A stretch of DNA of 64,000 nucleotides, taken from positions 1,736,001-1,800,000 of the forward strand of contig NZ_CP083666.1 of assembly GCF_020097835.1 (NCBI RefSeq). The letters run 5' to 3'. The notes beneath the pieces were generated by a model that was not told the origin of the DNA, did no database searches, and saw only the letters and a list, made by a program, of their open reading frames with translations. This stretch comes from Haloprofundus halobius. Its GTDB lineage: Archaea; Halobacteriota; Halobacteria; Halobacteriales; Haloferacaceae. The translations under genes were made by a program, and so were the position numbers. This document shows, piece by piece, positions 8,180-15,996 of this stretch (position 1 is the first letter of the stretch; every line of letters begins with the position of its first letter).

Positions 8180-8566
8180 GTTCTCGTCCGACGGCGCGTC
8201 GTAGACGGTGTCTGCGATTCGCGACGCGGCGGCGGTGCTCTCGACGCCGGGGCCGACGCGTCCCCCGCGTTCGACGCCATCCAACTCGAAGACGGTCAGG
8301 TCCCCGTCGCCGGTGACGACGACTTCGTAATCGAGGTAGATGAAGCCGATTCGAACCTTCGACTCCGTGGCCTGGCGCCGTCGCGCGAAGAGGTTGTCGA
8401 GCGCGTCGGCGTCGAGGTACGTCCGCAGCGGCGGGAGTTCGTGGGTCGTGACGCCTTCTATCGTCGCAATCGTGGTAACGACGGCCTCCGTCACCGTTCC
8501 GTACTCGTCGAGGGAGACGGTAGAGACCAGGCCCGAACTACCGGAGTCGGCGTCGTCGTCGCTCAT
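8174..8566 (-). CDS. HalOD1-type output-domain protein
   Basis: A 130-residue protein that is essentially a single HalOD1 domain. It shows TVTEAVVTTIATIEGVTTHELPPLRTYLDADALDNLF near residues 22-60, then a beta-rich C-terminal part ending in a short acidic tail. HalOD1 is a small haloarchaeal domain often found as the output module of two-component regulators; its biochemical role is not established. The start was placed at the ATG at 8566 because residues before it (back to 8659) look non-conserved. It sits inside the iron-uptake island but opposite in direction and without an iron box. Confidence 0.72.
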   Translation of the reverse strand: MSDDDADSGSSGLVSTVSLDEYGTVTEAVVTTIATIEGVTTHELPPLRTYLDADALDNLFARRRQATESKVRIGFIYLDYEVVVTGDGDLTVFELDGVERGGRVGPGVESTAAASRIADTVYDAPSDENE

Positions 8567-8845
8567 CGATGTGCTCCAACTGTGAGACGGCTGGTCGGCG
8601 AAAGATGACGCAATCGAAACGGCTGGCAGATGCGTGTCACGGTTGTCGCGTACATACATCTCCGGATACTTATATTTGATAGAGTTACTGTCAGGAAAAC
8701 AGGTAATAATCGCCGCTACCGAGTGTCTCTAGTTCGGTGTCCTGAATTACATTCGATAGTGATATTCAACGTCGAAGATAGTTGTCCGACGTTGTGTTCG
8801 GATTCCGGGGCGGGTTTTAAAAGGGAATAGGTAGTGTATATAAAC
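8567..8845. promoter_or_regulatory. AT-rich divergent intergenic region
   Basis: The region separates the HalOD1 gene and the DUF7344-type gene and is clearly richer in AT than its surroundings. Minus strand: ATCAAATATAAGTAT (8666-8680) is a good TATA element, and the identical 15-mer precedes the peptide receptor gene at 36679-36693. Plus strand: TTTTAAAAG (8815-8823) lies about 27 bases before the ATG at 8846, giving a leaderless start. No gene is evident. Confidence 0.5.
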
Positions 8846-9238
8846 ATGAACGGCGACGTCGGAGAGCCCACCGAGAGGGCGCTTGCGTCCGGAATTCGCG
8901 ACGGACGCGCAGTAGAACTGTTCGACGCGCTGAGCGACAAGCGTCGTCTCTGGGTCGTCGACTATCTCTCCGAGGCGGACGGCTCCGTGGCACTCGCCGA
9001 ACTCGCCTGCGTCGTCGCCGAGAGGGAGACGGGTGCGCCCGTCGCCGACGAATCCGAGGACGCCTACAGAGAAGCGTACGCGAGTCTGTACCACAACCAC
9101 GTCCCGAAACTCGCTCGCATCGACGTCGTCGACTACGAGGAGGACCAGCGGACGCTCGAACTCGTCGACTGCGCCGAACTCGCACCGTTGCTGGAGTTCG
9201 TCGCCGTCGAGCACCGACCGGACGAGACGTCGGACTGA
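8846..9238 (+). CDS. DUF7344-type winged-helix protein
   Basis: A 130-residue protein resembling the haloarchaeal family with the pattern FDALSDKRRLWVVDYLSEADG, then LAELACVVAERETG, then YASLYHNHVPKLARIDVVDYEE and an ending strand. This is a winged-helix fold, so a DNA-binding or regulatory role is likely but unproven. It may control the adjacent iron genes, but nothing beyond position shows that. The ATG at 8846 has a TATA-like box at the right distance for a leaderless mRNA; a GTG at 8834 is the alternative. Confidence 0.7.
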   Translation: MNGDVGEPTERALASGIRDGRAVELFDALSDKRRLWVVDYLSEADGSVALAELACVVAERETGAPVADESEDAYREAYASLYHNHVPKLARIDVVDYEEDQRTLELVDCAELAPLLEFVAVEHRPDETSD

Positions 9239-9250
9239 CGGACACAAACC

Positions 9251-9270
9251 TTTTTAGGCAATCCTAAAAA
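9251..9270. promoter_or_regulatory. Iron box 3 overlapping the TATA element of the permease-ATPase operon
   Basis: TTTTTAGGCAATCCTAAAAA has perfect 8-base arms around CAAT, and its core TTAGGCAATCCTAA matches the other iron boxes. The 5' T run overlaps the likely TATA element, so one bound repressor could occlude it. The expected transcript start, near 9280, leaves about 150 bases of leader before the permease ATG at 9433. Confidence 0.72.
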
Positions 9271-9309
9271 TCGAAGTTCTTTTGAACCGGCGAGACACCA
9301 GTTTGGGAC

Positions 9310-9432
9310 ATGAAACGTCCGAGAGTGGCCGGTACGCGAGACCGGGAACGGTCGACGGGCAGGCGCCCGATTGGTGGGCGCACTCCCGATCGGTGGGCCC
9401 GCTCCGGCGGAGTCGAAAGGAGCGTTCGATAG
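9310..9432 (+). other. Possible 40-codon leader ORF before the permease gene
   Basis: ATG at 9310 opens a frame (MKRPRVAGTRDRERST...) that ends in TAG at 9430-9432, directly against the permease ATG at 9433 and in the same frame. It contains two imperfect 19-base repeats (9369-9387 and 9388-9406, CGAT(T/C)GGTGGGC...). The product is Arg-rich and unlike real haloarchaeal proteins, so it may be untranslated leader. A GGAG at 9419-9422 provides a Shine-Dalgarno site for the permease. Confidence 0.3.
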
Positions 9433-10590
9433 ATGGCGAGCGACACGCAGACGAGCGAGCACGGGAACGCGGCGAAACGAACCCGCTTCGGATGGGTGAA
9501 CTCCTCGCTCGTCACGTTGGCGGTGGCCAGTCTCGTCGTCGTCGTGCTCGCGGCGCTCGTGCAGGTGAGTTTCGGGACGTACTCGATGACTATCGCACAG
9601 GCGTGGCGCGCGGTGTTCGACCCCACCGTTCTGACGAGTCCGTACCTCCTGTTGCAGTTCTTCTTGGGCGAAGGCGTCGCGGAGTCGGTCGCGGGTGCGT
9701 TCGGCTTCGAGGCCGCCGCGCCGGAGCTAACGAGAGAGACGCTCATCGTCTGGAACATCAGACTCCCGCGCGTCGTCGTCGGCGCGCTGGTCGGCGCGAA
9801 CCTCGCCGTCTCGGGGGCGATATTTCAGGCCGTGACGCGAAACGAACTCGCCTCGCCGTACATCCTCGGCGTCAGTTCGGGCGCGGGGCTTGCGATTCTG
9901 CTCACGCTCGTCTTCTTCACCGGGCTGGCGGCCTACCTGCCGATTCTCGCCGCGCTCGGTGGGACGCTCGCGTTCGTCATCGTCTACGGCATCGCGTGGA
10001 AGAACGGGACCAGTCCGGTGCGTCTCGTCCTCGCGGGCGTCATCGTCTCGACCATCTTCGGATCGCTGCAGACGGCCATCTTCTTTTTCGCCAGCGACAT
10101 CGGCGTCGTCCAGAGCGCCATCGCGTGGACGACGGGTTCTCTGACGGGAACCGACTGGGAACAGGTCCGGATGGCGCTGCCGTGGACGGTGCTCTCGCTA
10201 GTGCTCGCCGTCGCTGGGTCCCGACAGTTGAACGTCCTGCTGCTCGGCGAGAAGACGGCGCAGGCGCTCGGGATGTCCGTCGAGCGCGTCCGCTTCGCGC
10301 TGTCGGGCGTCGCGATTCTCGCCGCCAGCGCCGCCATCGCCGTCGCCGGTATCGTCGGCTTCGTCGGCCTCGTCGTCCCGCACATCGTCCGCAACATCGT
10401 CGGCAGCGACTACCGCCGACTGGTCGTCGGCTGTGCGTTCGCCGGTCCCGCGCTGATGGTTGGCGCGGACGTGGGTGCGCGCCTCGCGCTCAATCCGGCG
10501 CAGATTCCGGTCGGAATTGTCACCGGCCTCGTTGGCGGCCCCTACTTCCTCTATCTCATGCGCAAGAAACAGCAACTGGGTGAGATCTGA
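9433..10590 (+). CDS. FecCD-family iron-siderophore ABC permease
   Basis: A 385-residue integral membrane permease of the BtuC/FecCD family with about ten hydrophobic segments. Diagnostic stretches are IRLPRVVVGALVGANLAVSGAIFQAVTRNELASPYILGVSSGAGLA (about residues 111-156), the GIVGFVGLVVPHIVRNIVG loop that contacts the ATPase, and a C-terminal GIVTGLVGGPYFLYLM. It forms the channel for ferric complexes delivered by the two receptors in this island. It is in an operon with the ATPase gene (overlap TGATG) under iron box 3. GGAG lies about ten bases before the ATG. Confidence 0.94.
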   Translation: MASDTQTSEHGNAAKRTRFGWVNSSLVTLAVASLVVVVLAALVQVSFGTYSMTIAQAWRAVFDPTVLTSPYLLLQFFLGEGVAESVAGAFGFEAAAPELTRETLIVWNIRLPRVVVGALVGANLAVSGAIFQAVTRNELASPYILGVSSGAGLAILLTLVFFTGLAAYLPILAALGGTLAFVIVYGIAWKNGTSPVRLVLAGVIVSTIFGSLQTAIFFFASDIGVVQSAIAWTTGSLTGTDWEQVRMALPWTVLSLVLAVAGSRQLNVLLLGEKTAQALGMSVERVRFALSGVAILAASAAIAVAGIVGFVGLVVPHIVRNIVGSDYRRLVVGCAFAGPALMVGADVGARLALNPAQIPVGIVTGLVGGPYFLYLMRKKQQLGEI

Positions 10591-11531
10591 TGGTGGACTC
10601 GAACGTCCCGACGAACTCCGCAGCGTCGAATCGGACGAACGGCACCGAACCCGCCGACTCGGGGGCGAACGCGGACACAACCGACCCGGCTACCTCCGCC
10701 GACGAATCCGGTACGGTCGAGGCGGCCGACTCCAGCGACGCAACAGAGCTCGTCGGCGAGAACCTCGCCATCGGCTATCCGACGACGCCGGAACCGGTCG
10801 TCGAGTGCGACTCGGTCGTCGTCCCCGCGGGCGAGGTGACCGCCCTCGTCGGCCCGAACGGCTCCGGCAAGAGCACGCTACTGCGGTCGCTGTCGAACCA
10901 ACTCGAACCCGAGCGCGGCAGCGTTCTCCTCGACGGCCACGAACTGCAGACGTTCGGGACGAAGGAGCTCGCACAGAAGCTCGGCCTGCTCTCTCAGGAG
11001 AACGAAGCGCCCAGCAGTCTCACCGTCGAGGAACTCGTCTACCACGGCCGCTATCCGCACCGCGGTTTCTTCGAGACGGTCAACGAAGAGGACGAGAGGG
11101 CCGTCTCGAAGGCCATCTCGCTGGCGGGCGTCGAACACATCCGCGACTCGCAGGTCGGCAACCTCAGCGGCGGCCAGAAGCAATTGGCGTGGATTGCGAT
11201 GGTGTTGGCACAGGACACCGACGTGTTGCTGCTCGACGAGCCGACGACGTATCTGGACCTCCACCACCAGTTGCGCGTGATGGAGGTCGTCCGGACGCTC
11301 AACCGCGAACGCGACGTCACCGTCGCCGTCGTCCTCCACGACATCGGCCAGGCCGCGCGCTTCGCGGACAACCTCGTCGCCATGCGCGACGGCGAGCTAT
11401 ACGACTGGGGTCCGCCCCGAAAAGTCGTCACCGAGGAACTGCTGCGCGACGTGTTCCGCGTCGAAGCCACCGTCGACGCCGACCACCCGACCGGCCCGCA
11501 CATCTCGCCGCACCAGGCGATGGACGAGTAG
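10590..11531 (+). CDS. Iron-siderophore ABC transporter ATP-binding protein
   Basis: A 313-residue FecE/BtuD-type ATPase. After an acidic low-complexity N-terminal tail of about 52 residues come Walker A GPNGSGKST (about 88-96), the signature LSGGQKQ (about 191-197), Walker B VLLLDEP (about 211-217), and the switch histidine in VVLHDIGQAARF. It powers the adjacent permease. The ATG overlaps the permease stop by one base, so translation is probably coupled. The long tail is unusual beside bacterial homologues but in keeping with acidic halophilic extensions; an internal start just before the conserved core is possible. Confidence 0.93.
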   Translation: MVDSNVPTNSAASNRTNGTEPADSGANADTTDPATSADESGTVEAADSSDATELVGENLAIGYPTTPEPVVECDSVVVPAGEVTALVGPNGSGKSTLLRSLSNQLEPERGSVLLDGHELQTFGTKELAQKLGLLSQENEAPSSLTVEELVYHGRYPHRGFFETVNEEDERAVSKAISLAGVEHIRDSQVGNLSGGQKQLAWIAMVLAQDTDVLLLDEPTTYLDLHHQLRVMEVVRTLNRERDVTVAVVLHDIGQAARFADNLVAMRDGELYDWGPPRKVVTEELLRDVFRVEATVDADHPTGPHISPHQAMDE

Positions 11532-11587
11532 CGTCGAGTGGAGTCGAACTGTCGGGACAGCGGTTTTCCGCTTCGATTCCACACGCT

Positions 11588-11601
11588 TTAGGGTGGCCTA
11601 A
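11588..11601. promoter_or_regulatory. Iron box 4, upstream of TATA
   Basis: TTAGGGTGGCCTAA, flanked by T and A to give a longer imperfect palindrome (11587-11602), sits 42 bases before the second receptor ATG and upstream of a TTTAAC TATA-like element (11613-11618). Confidence 0.7.
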
Positions 11602-11624
11602 AATCCAAAGCGTTTAACTAGGGA

Positions 11625-11638
11625 TTAGGCGAGCCTAA
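11625..11638. promoter_or_regulatory. Iron box 5, between TATA and start codon
   Basis: TTAGGCGAGCCTAA lies between the TATA-like element (11613-11618) and the ATG at 11643. Centre spacing to iron box 4 is 37 bases, nearly the same layout as in front of the first receptor, so both receptor promoters are bracketed by two boxes. Confidence 0.75.
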
Positions 11639-11642
11639 AACC

Positions 11643-12875
11643 ATGGTCGAAAACAGTCAGTCGAGTCGTAGAACGTTTCTGAAATACGGGGGGACGGTCG
11701 CAGGTAGTGCAGTTCTCGCGGGCTGCGTCGGCGGTGTCGGCGACGAGTCGGATTCGAGTGGTGGGTCCACCGACGACGCCGTCGGAGCCTCGAACGGCTC
11801 CGAGGATGGGTCGAATGGTGGTTCCGACGGTGACCCCTACGCCGTCTCGATGGAACCGACAGGAGAAGTGACGTTCGAGTCGGTCCCCGAGCGGTGGGTG
11901 TCCTACAAGTCCGGCTACGGCGACATGGGCGTCGCGCTCGGCGTCGGCGACGGGATGGTCGGAACCGACATCGAGTACGGTTCCTTCGACGTTCTGAGCC
12001 GCCGGTTCTACGACCAACTGCCGGGCTTCGAGTTCGGTCTCGACGGCGTCACCGACATCAGGGGCGGCGGCGAGAACGTCGACAAGGAGGTGTTCTACGA
12101 GATGGACGCCGACGTCCACCTGATGGATCCGAACCTCCCGAAGGTGTACTTCGAGTGGGACGACGCCGACACCGAGGAGATAGCCGAGAACGTCGCCCCC
12201 TTCGTCGGGAACTTCAACCGTCGCAAGCGCGACGACTCGTGGGGCGAGTCCTACCAGTTCTACACGCTGTACGAGGCGTTCGAGAAGGTGGCGCAGGTGT
12301 TCCAACGCGAGGAGCGCTACGAGGCGTTCGCGGAGTTGCACGACGAGGTGCAGGCCGAAATCGCCGACGCGCTCCCGCCGGAGAACGAGCGTCCGAGCAT
12401 CGGCCTTCTGAACGGCGGATCGGACCCCGCGAACGGCGAGCTGTACGTAATGGACCCGACGGCGAAGGGGTACGAGATGAAGCAGTACCGCGACCTCGGC
12501 ATCCGAAACGCCTTCGAGGGGGCCGAGACCGGCGAACACGGACTCGTCGACTACGAGACGGCCCTGGAGTACGACCCCGAAATCATCGTCTTCCACTGGG
12601 GCGTGACGTACGAGGCCGACGAGTTCGCCGAGCAGTTCGTCGAACCCATGCGGAACCACGAGGTGGGGAGGGAACTGACCGCGGTGAAGGAGGGGAACCT
12701 CTACCCCGGTGGCACCGCCGAACAGGGGCCGCTCATCAATCTGTTCCAGACGGAGATGCTCGCCCAGCAGCAGTACCCCGAGACGTTCGGCGAGTTCCCC
12801 GGACTCGGCGAGGAACCGGAGGAGACGCTGTTCGACCGCCAGCGCGTCGCCGACATCGTCGCCGGCGAGTTCTGA
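11643..12875 (+). CDS. Iron/siderophore ABC transporter substrate-binding lipoprotein 2
   Basis: A 410-residue paralogue of the receptor at 6829. The twin-arginine signal SSRRTFLKYGGTVAGSAVLAGC combines SRRTFLK with a lipobox (Cys near residue 28), and a Ser/Gly/Asp linker follows. The binding domain starts at YAVSMEPTGEVTFESVPERW and contains TLYEAFEKVAQVFQREERYEAFAELHDE. It probably delivers a different ferric ligand to the shared permease. Leaderless start with two iron boxes. A flavoprotein gene follows after 57 bases and may share the transcript. Confidence 0.87.
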   Translation: MVENSQSSRRTFLKYGGTVAGSAVLAGCVGGVGDESDSSGGSTDDAVGASNGSEDGSNGGSDGDPYAVSMEPTGEVTFESVPERWVSYKSGYGDMGVALGVGDGMVGTDIEYGSFDVLSRRFYDQLPGFEFGLDGVTDIRGGGENVDKEVFYEMDADVHLMDPNLPKVYFEWDDADTEEIAENVAPFVGNFNRRKRDDSWGESYQFYTLYEAFEKVAQVFQREERYEAFAELHDEVQAEIADALPPENERPSIGLLNGGSDPANGELYVMDPTAKGYEMKQYRDLGIRNAFEGAETGEHGLVDYETALEYDPEIIVFHWGVTYEADEFAEQFVEPMRNHEVGRELTAVKEGNLYPGGTAEQGPLINLFQTEMLAQQQYPETFGEFPGLGEEPEETLFDRQRVADIVAGEF

Positions 12876-12932
12876 CGCCGATAGCGAATCGAAACCGACG
12901 AGGCTTCACCGCACTCCGAACTACGAGAGACC

Positions 12933-13742
12933 ATGAGCGGACCATCGAACCCGGACGGAGGAACGGAGACGGACGAAACGGCCGATATCGAGAACACCAT
13001 CGACACCCGCCGCCACGACGTGCTCGTCGTCGGCGGCGGCGTCGCCGGACTGAGCGCGGCGACGTTCACTGCGCGTGCCGGACTCGATACTGTCGTCGTC
13101 GACGACGGCAACTCGATAGTCAAGCGGAACGCGCATCTGGAGAACGTCCCCGGATTCCCGGCGGGCGTCAACTCCCGACTGTTCTGCGAGATGCAGCGCG
13201 GACAGGCCCGGCGAAGCGGCTCTACGTTCGTCGACGGTCGAGTGACTGGACTTCGACGCGTCGACGACGGGTTCCGTGCGACCGTCGACGGCGACGACGA
13301 TGTTGGGGAACTCGAATCGAGGTACGTCGTCGCCGCCTCGTGGAGCGACACCGGTTATCTCGACGGCCTCGGGGTCGACCTACGAGTCGCGGGAAGCAAG
13401 ACGTACATCGGCGACGACGGCCTTGGGCGGACGAACGTCGAGGGACTGTACGCCGCCGGACGGCTGACCGAGCGCTATCACCAGGCGGTCGTCGCCGCAG
13501 GTCACGGCGCACAGACGGCGATTACGCTGGTCCACGACTCGGAGACGCCGTTCTACAACGACTGGGTCGCTCCGGAGGGCTACTTCACCGACCGTGGTCG
13601 GGAGGTGCCGCCGGGCTGTGAGGAGATAGACGAGGCCGAACGACGCCGGCGTGAGGCCGAGTCGCTGGAGACGATGCAGACGTTCTTCGCCGAACCGCAT
13701 CCGGAATCACAGCGGACGCATCCGAGTCTCGTCGACGAGTAA
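12933..13742 (+). CDS. Thioredoxin-reductase-like FAD protein without NADPH domain
   Basis: A 269-residue flavoprotein. A 26-residue acidic tail precedes an FAD Rossmann motif VLVVGGGVAGLSAATFTARAG (about 30-50). The closing FAD motif GLYAAGRLTERYHQAVVAAGHGAQTAI lies near residues 171-197, followed by a charged C-terminal helix. Compared with thioredoxin reductase, the central NADPH-binding GxGxxA domain is missing, as is the redox CxxC pair. It may be a ferric-siderophore or electron-transfer flavoprotein, given its place after an iron receptor, but the electron donor is unclear. The open frame continues for about 36 codons beyond the TAA. Confidence 0.75.
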   Translation: MSGPSNPDGGTETDETADIENTIDTRRHDVLVVGGGVAGLSAATFTARAGLDTVVVDDGNSIVKRNAHLENVPGFPAGVNSRLFCEMQRGQARRSGSTFVDGRVTGLRRVDDGFRATVDGDDDVGELESRYVVAASWSDTGYLDGLGVDLRVAGSKTYIGDDGLGRTNVEGLYAAGRLTERYHQAVVAAGHGAQTAITLVHDSETPFYNDWVAPEGYFTDRGREVPPGCEEIDEAERRRREAESLETMQTFFAEPHPESQRTHPSLVDE

Positions 13743-13745
13743 AGT

Positions 13746-13805
13746 GCGGCAGACCTTGTCAGCGAAGAAGAACGTACAGCAGATCTGATCGGCGAAGAAG
13801 ATCGA
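13746..13805 (+). repeat. Two imperfect 30-bp direct repeats after the FAD gene stop
   Basis: Units at 13746-13775 and 13776-13805. Read in the frame of the preceding flavoprotein they encode AADLVSEEER and TADLIGEEDR, and the last coding residues before the stop (SLVDE) resemble part of this unit. They look like decayed duplications of a C-terminal coding end. Confidence 0.5.
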
Positions 13806-13860
13806 TTGGAACCGCGTCGACGAGTATCCGAGCGGGCGTTCGGAGCCACGTAACCCTCCC

Positions 13861-13880
13861 ACACCAGTTTGCAAATGTTC
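13861..13880 (+). repeat. Origin recognition box 1
   Basis: ACACCAGTTTGCAAATGTTC, identical to box 2 and the exact reverse complement of box 3. It lies on the left side of the AT-rich stretch. Confidence 0.82.
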
Positions 13881-13967
13881 GTGACGGCGAGAGAGGGGGT
13901 GGTCTCGCTGCCGAACGGACGAAGAACCCTCATTTCGATATAAAGGAGACGTATCGTCGACCGAACC

Positions 13968-13987
13968 ACACCAGTTTGCAAATGTTC
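13968..13987 (+). repeat. Origin recognition box 2
   Basis: ACACCAGTTTGCAAATGTTC again, in the same orientation as box 1, ending about 20 bases before the AT-rich candidate unwinding element. Confidence 0.82.
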
Positions 13988-14008
13988 GGGGTCGTCTACG
14001 TCCGTCCG

Positions 14009-14070
14009 TTTTGCGAGAAAACTCTATACTACACTACACTAGTTTAGAAAGATATAATCATAAGAAAGAG
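14009..14070. other. AT-rich candidate DNA-unwinding element
   Basis: Of 62 bases only 18 are G or C, against a strongly GC-rich background. It contains CTATACTACACTACACTAG and AAAGATATAATCATAAG. It is bounded by origin boxes pointing inward from both sides, as expected for a DUE. Confidence 0.65.
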
Positions 14071-14206
14071 ATCTCGTCCGGAGACTCACGATAACACGTC
14101 CCACGGCAAGTGTTAGCATCGGGCTTCTCATCGGTCGCGGGTCGTGCTCTCGCCCGAGACCTCCGACCTCGACTCGCGCTCACGCCCCCACCCCCTCTCG
14201 CAGACG

Positions 14207-14226
14207 GAACATTTGCAAACTGGTGT
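14207..14226 (-). repeat. Origin recognition box 3 (inverted)
   Basis: GAACATTTGCAAACTGGTGT, the exact reverse complement of boxes 1 and 2, on the right side of the AT-rich element. Confidence 0.82.
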
Positions 14227-14521
14227 GAGAGAGTGGGCAGCTACGCCGTCCGACCGCCGTCGCAAGTTCCGAGACGTCCGAGAACACTTGAAAACCGCTC
14301 TCCCCCGATTCGAGCCCGACCGTTCGACGGCTGTCGAACGGACTCAACAGTTGAGTTCGTCGCCGGAGTTCGATGGTCGAGTTCGACGGGCTCGGCCGTC
14401 GACAAGCGTTCTCTACTCGAGTCAGCTCGCGACGATGGTCGGCCGAAAGCGGCTAGCACTTGAAACACGTGAAGCATTTGCAAAGCACTAAGTGGTGGCA
14501 CCCGGCAGGCACGAATACTCC

Positions 14522-15886
14522 ATGGCACCGGACTCTATCTTCGAAGACGAGGCCGAGGTGTTCCGCGACATCGAGGTTCTCGAAGAGGACTACACGCCCG
14601 ACACCATCCTCTGTCGCGACGAGGTGATGACGGAGTACATCAACGTCCTCAAGCCCATCTACAAGGGTCGACCGCCCCAGAACGCGTTCCTCTACGGCGA
14701 CACCGGTGTCGGCAAGACCGCCGTGACCAACCACCTCACGACGCAGTTGGAAGACGACATCCGACAGAAGAACGAGGATATCGAGCGAAAGCACGAACGA
14801 ACGCAGGACGCGGACGACGCCGACGAGGCGAACGCCGCCGTCGACGGCGAGACTACCGACGCTGCCAACGCCGTCGATGCCGCCGATTCGACTGCCCCCG
14901 TCGACCTCACCATCGTCAAGGTGAACTGCCAGAACCTCACCTCCACCGGCGAGCGGACCTCCTCCTACCAGGTCGCCATCGCGCTGGTCAACGAACTCCG
15001 CCCGCCGAAGGACATGATCGCCTCCACCGGCTACGCCCCGCAAGCCGTCTACTCGATGCTGTACGAGGAGATGGACGCCCTCGGCGGCACGGTGTTGGTC
15101 ATCCTCGACGAGGTCGACCGCATCGGTGCCGACGACACCATCCTCTACGAACTCCCCCGCGCACGGGCGAACGAGAAGGTCGAAAACGCCCGAATCGGCC
15201 TCATCGGAATCTCGAACGATTACACGTTCCGGTCGAACCTCTCGCCGAAGGTCAAGGACACGCTCTGTGAGACCGAAATCAAGTTCCCGGCCTACAACGC
15301 GATGCAACTACGCGAGATTCTGCGCGACCGCGCCTCCCGCGCGCTCTACGACGAGACGTACGGCGACGACGTCATCGCACTCTGCGCGGCGCTCGCCACC
15401 CGTGAATCCTCCGGGAGCGCCCGAAAAGCCATCAATCTCCTGCGCCGCGCGGGCGAAATCGCCGAGAACGACGGCCGGACGTCCATCCTCGAAGCCAACG
15501 TCCACGAGGCGAAAGACGATCTGGAGTACGGCGACATGGTCGACTCCATCACCGACCAGGACGCGCACAAGCGCTACGTGCTCGCCGCCGTCGCCCACCT
15601 CTCGAAGGCCGACGCGACGCCCGCGCGCGTGAAGGAGGTCCACCGCGCGTACCGCGCCGTCGCCGAGAGCTACGCCGCGGACCCGCTGAGTCAGCGCGGG
15701 ATGTATAACCACCTGACGAAACTGGCGATGCTCGGCTTCCTCACTTCCCACGACAACAACGAGGGTATCAAAGGCGGCCAGTACTACGAGTTCGAGTTCT
15801 CCGACGAGGTCGACCGCTCGAAAGTCCGCGAGGCGTTCGAGTCGATGGGGCACTCCTGGCACGACGTGCGAATTCACGATTCGTAG
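14522..15886 (+). CDS. orc1/cdc6: Orc1/Cdc6 replication initiator
   Basis: A 454-residue AAA+ initiator that would bind origin boxes and load MCM helicase. Walker A GDTGVGKTA lies near residues 57-65, Walker B LVILDEVDRIG near 191-201, sensor 1 around LIGISNDYTF, and the arginine/sensor 2 region GSARKAINLLRRAGEIAE near 300. The winged-helix domain fills the last ~110 residues and ends in the family-typical SMGHSWHDVRI. An acidic low-complexity insert (about residues 92-120) interrupts the ATPase domain. ATG at 14522 was chosen over a GTG at 14492. Origin boxes flank the gene, which suggests it acts on this origin and may repress itself. Confidence 0.95.
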   Translation: MAPDSIFEDEAEVFRDIEVLEEDYTPDTILCRDEVMTEYINVLKPIYKGRPPQNAFLYGDTGVGKTAVTNHLTTQLEDDIRQKNEDIERKHERTQDADDADEANAAVDGETTDAANAVDAADSTAPVDLTIVKVNCQNLTSTGERTSSYQVAIALVNELRPPKDMIASTGYAPQAVYSMLYEEMDALGGTVLVILDEVDRIGADDTILYELPRARANEKVENARIGLIGISNDYTFRSNLSPKVKDTLCETEIKFPAYNAMQLREILRDRASRALYDETYGDDVIALCAALATRESSGSARKAINLLRRAGEIAENDGRTSILEANVHEAKDDLEYGDMVDSITDQDAHKRYVLAAVAHLSKADATPARVKEVHRAYRAVAESYAADPLSQRGMYNHLTKLAMLGFLTSHDNNEGIKGGQYYEFEFSDEVDRSKVREAFESMGHSWHDVRIHDS

Positions 15887-15900
15887 CCCCTGAAACGGGG

Positions 15901-15920
15901 GAGCATTTGTAAACCGGTGT
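15901..15920 (-). repeat. Origin recognition box 4 (inverted)
   Basis: GAGCATTTGTAAACCGGTGT, three or four substitutions from box 3, beginning 15 bases after the orc1/cdc6 stop. Confidence 0.72.
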
Positions 15921-15996
15921 CCCTCGCCCACCGAAACACGTTTATCCGGTTACGTAACTGGACCTCTCGACCGGTTCTGGACGTGTCGTTCACCGG

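Larger units (their letters stand above)
13743..14521. other. Probable replication origin (oriC) upstream of orc1/cdc6
   Basis: A 779-base gene-free region directly upstream of orc1/cdc6. It has two direct copies of a 20-bp origin box (13861 and 13968), an AT-rich unwinding candidate (14009-14070), an inverted copy (14207-14226), and a partial copy (GCATTTGCAAA at 14474-14484) just before the initiator gene. Two more inverted copies lie beyond the gene (15901 and 15997). This matches the known haloarchaeal layout of origin recognition boxes around a DUE beside a cdc6 gene. Activity is inferred, not shown. Confidence 0.82.

Noticed and set aside
9295-9305. ACACCAGTTTG, matching the first half of the origin box, upstream of the permease
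   Set aside because: Only 11 of 20 bases match, the ATTTGCAAA core is missing, and it is far from the cluster of full boxes. Probably chance.
14110-14463. Open frames in the origin region
   Set aside because: Their translations are Arg/Ser-rich with no coding signature, and they overlap origin boxes and each other.
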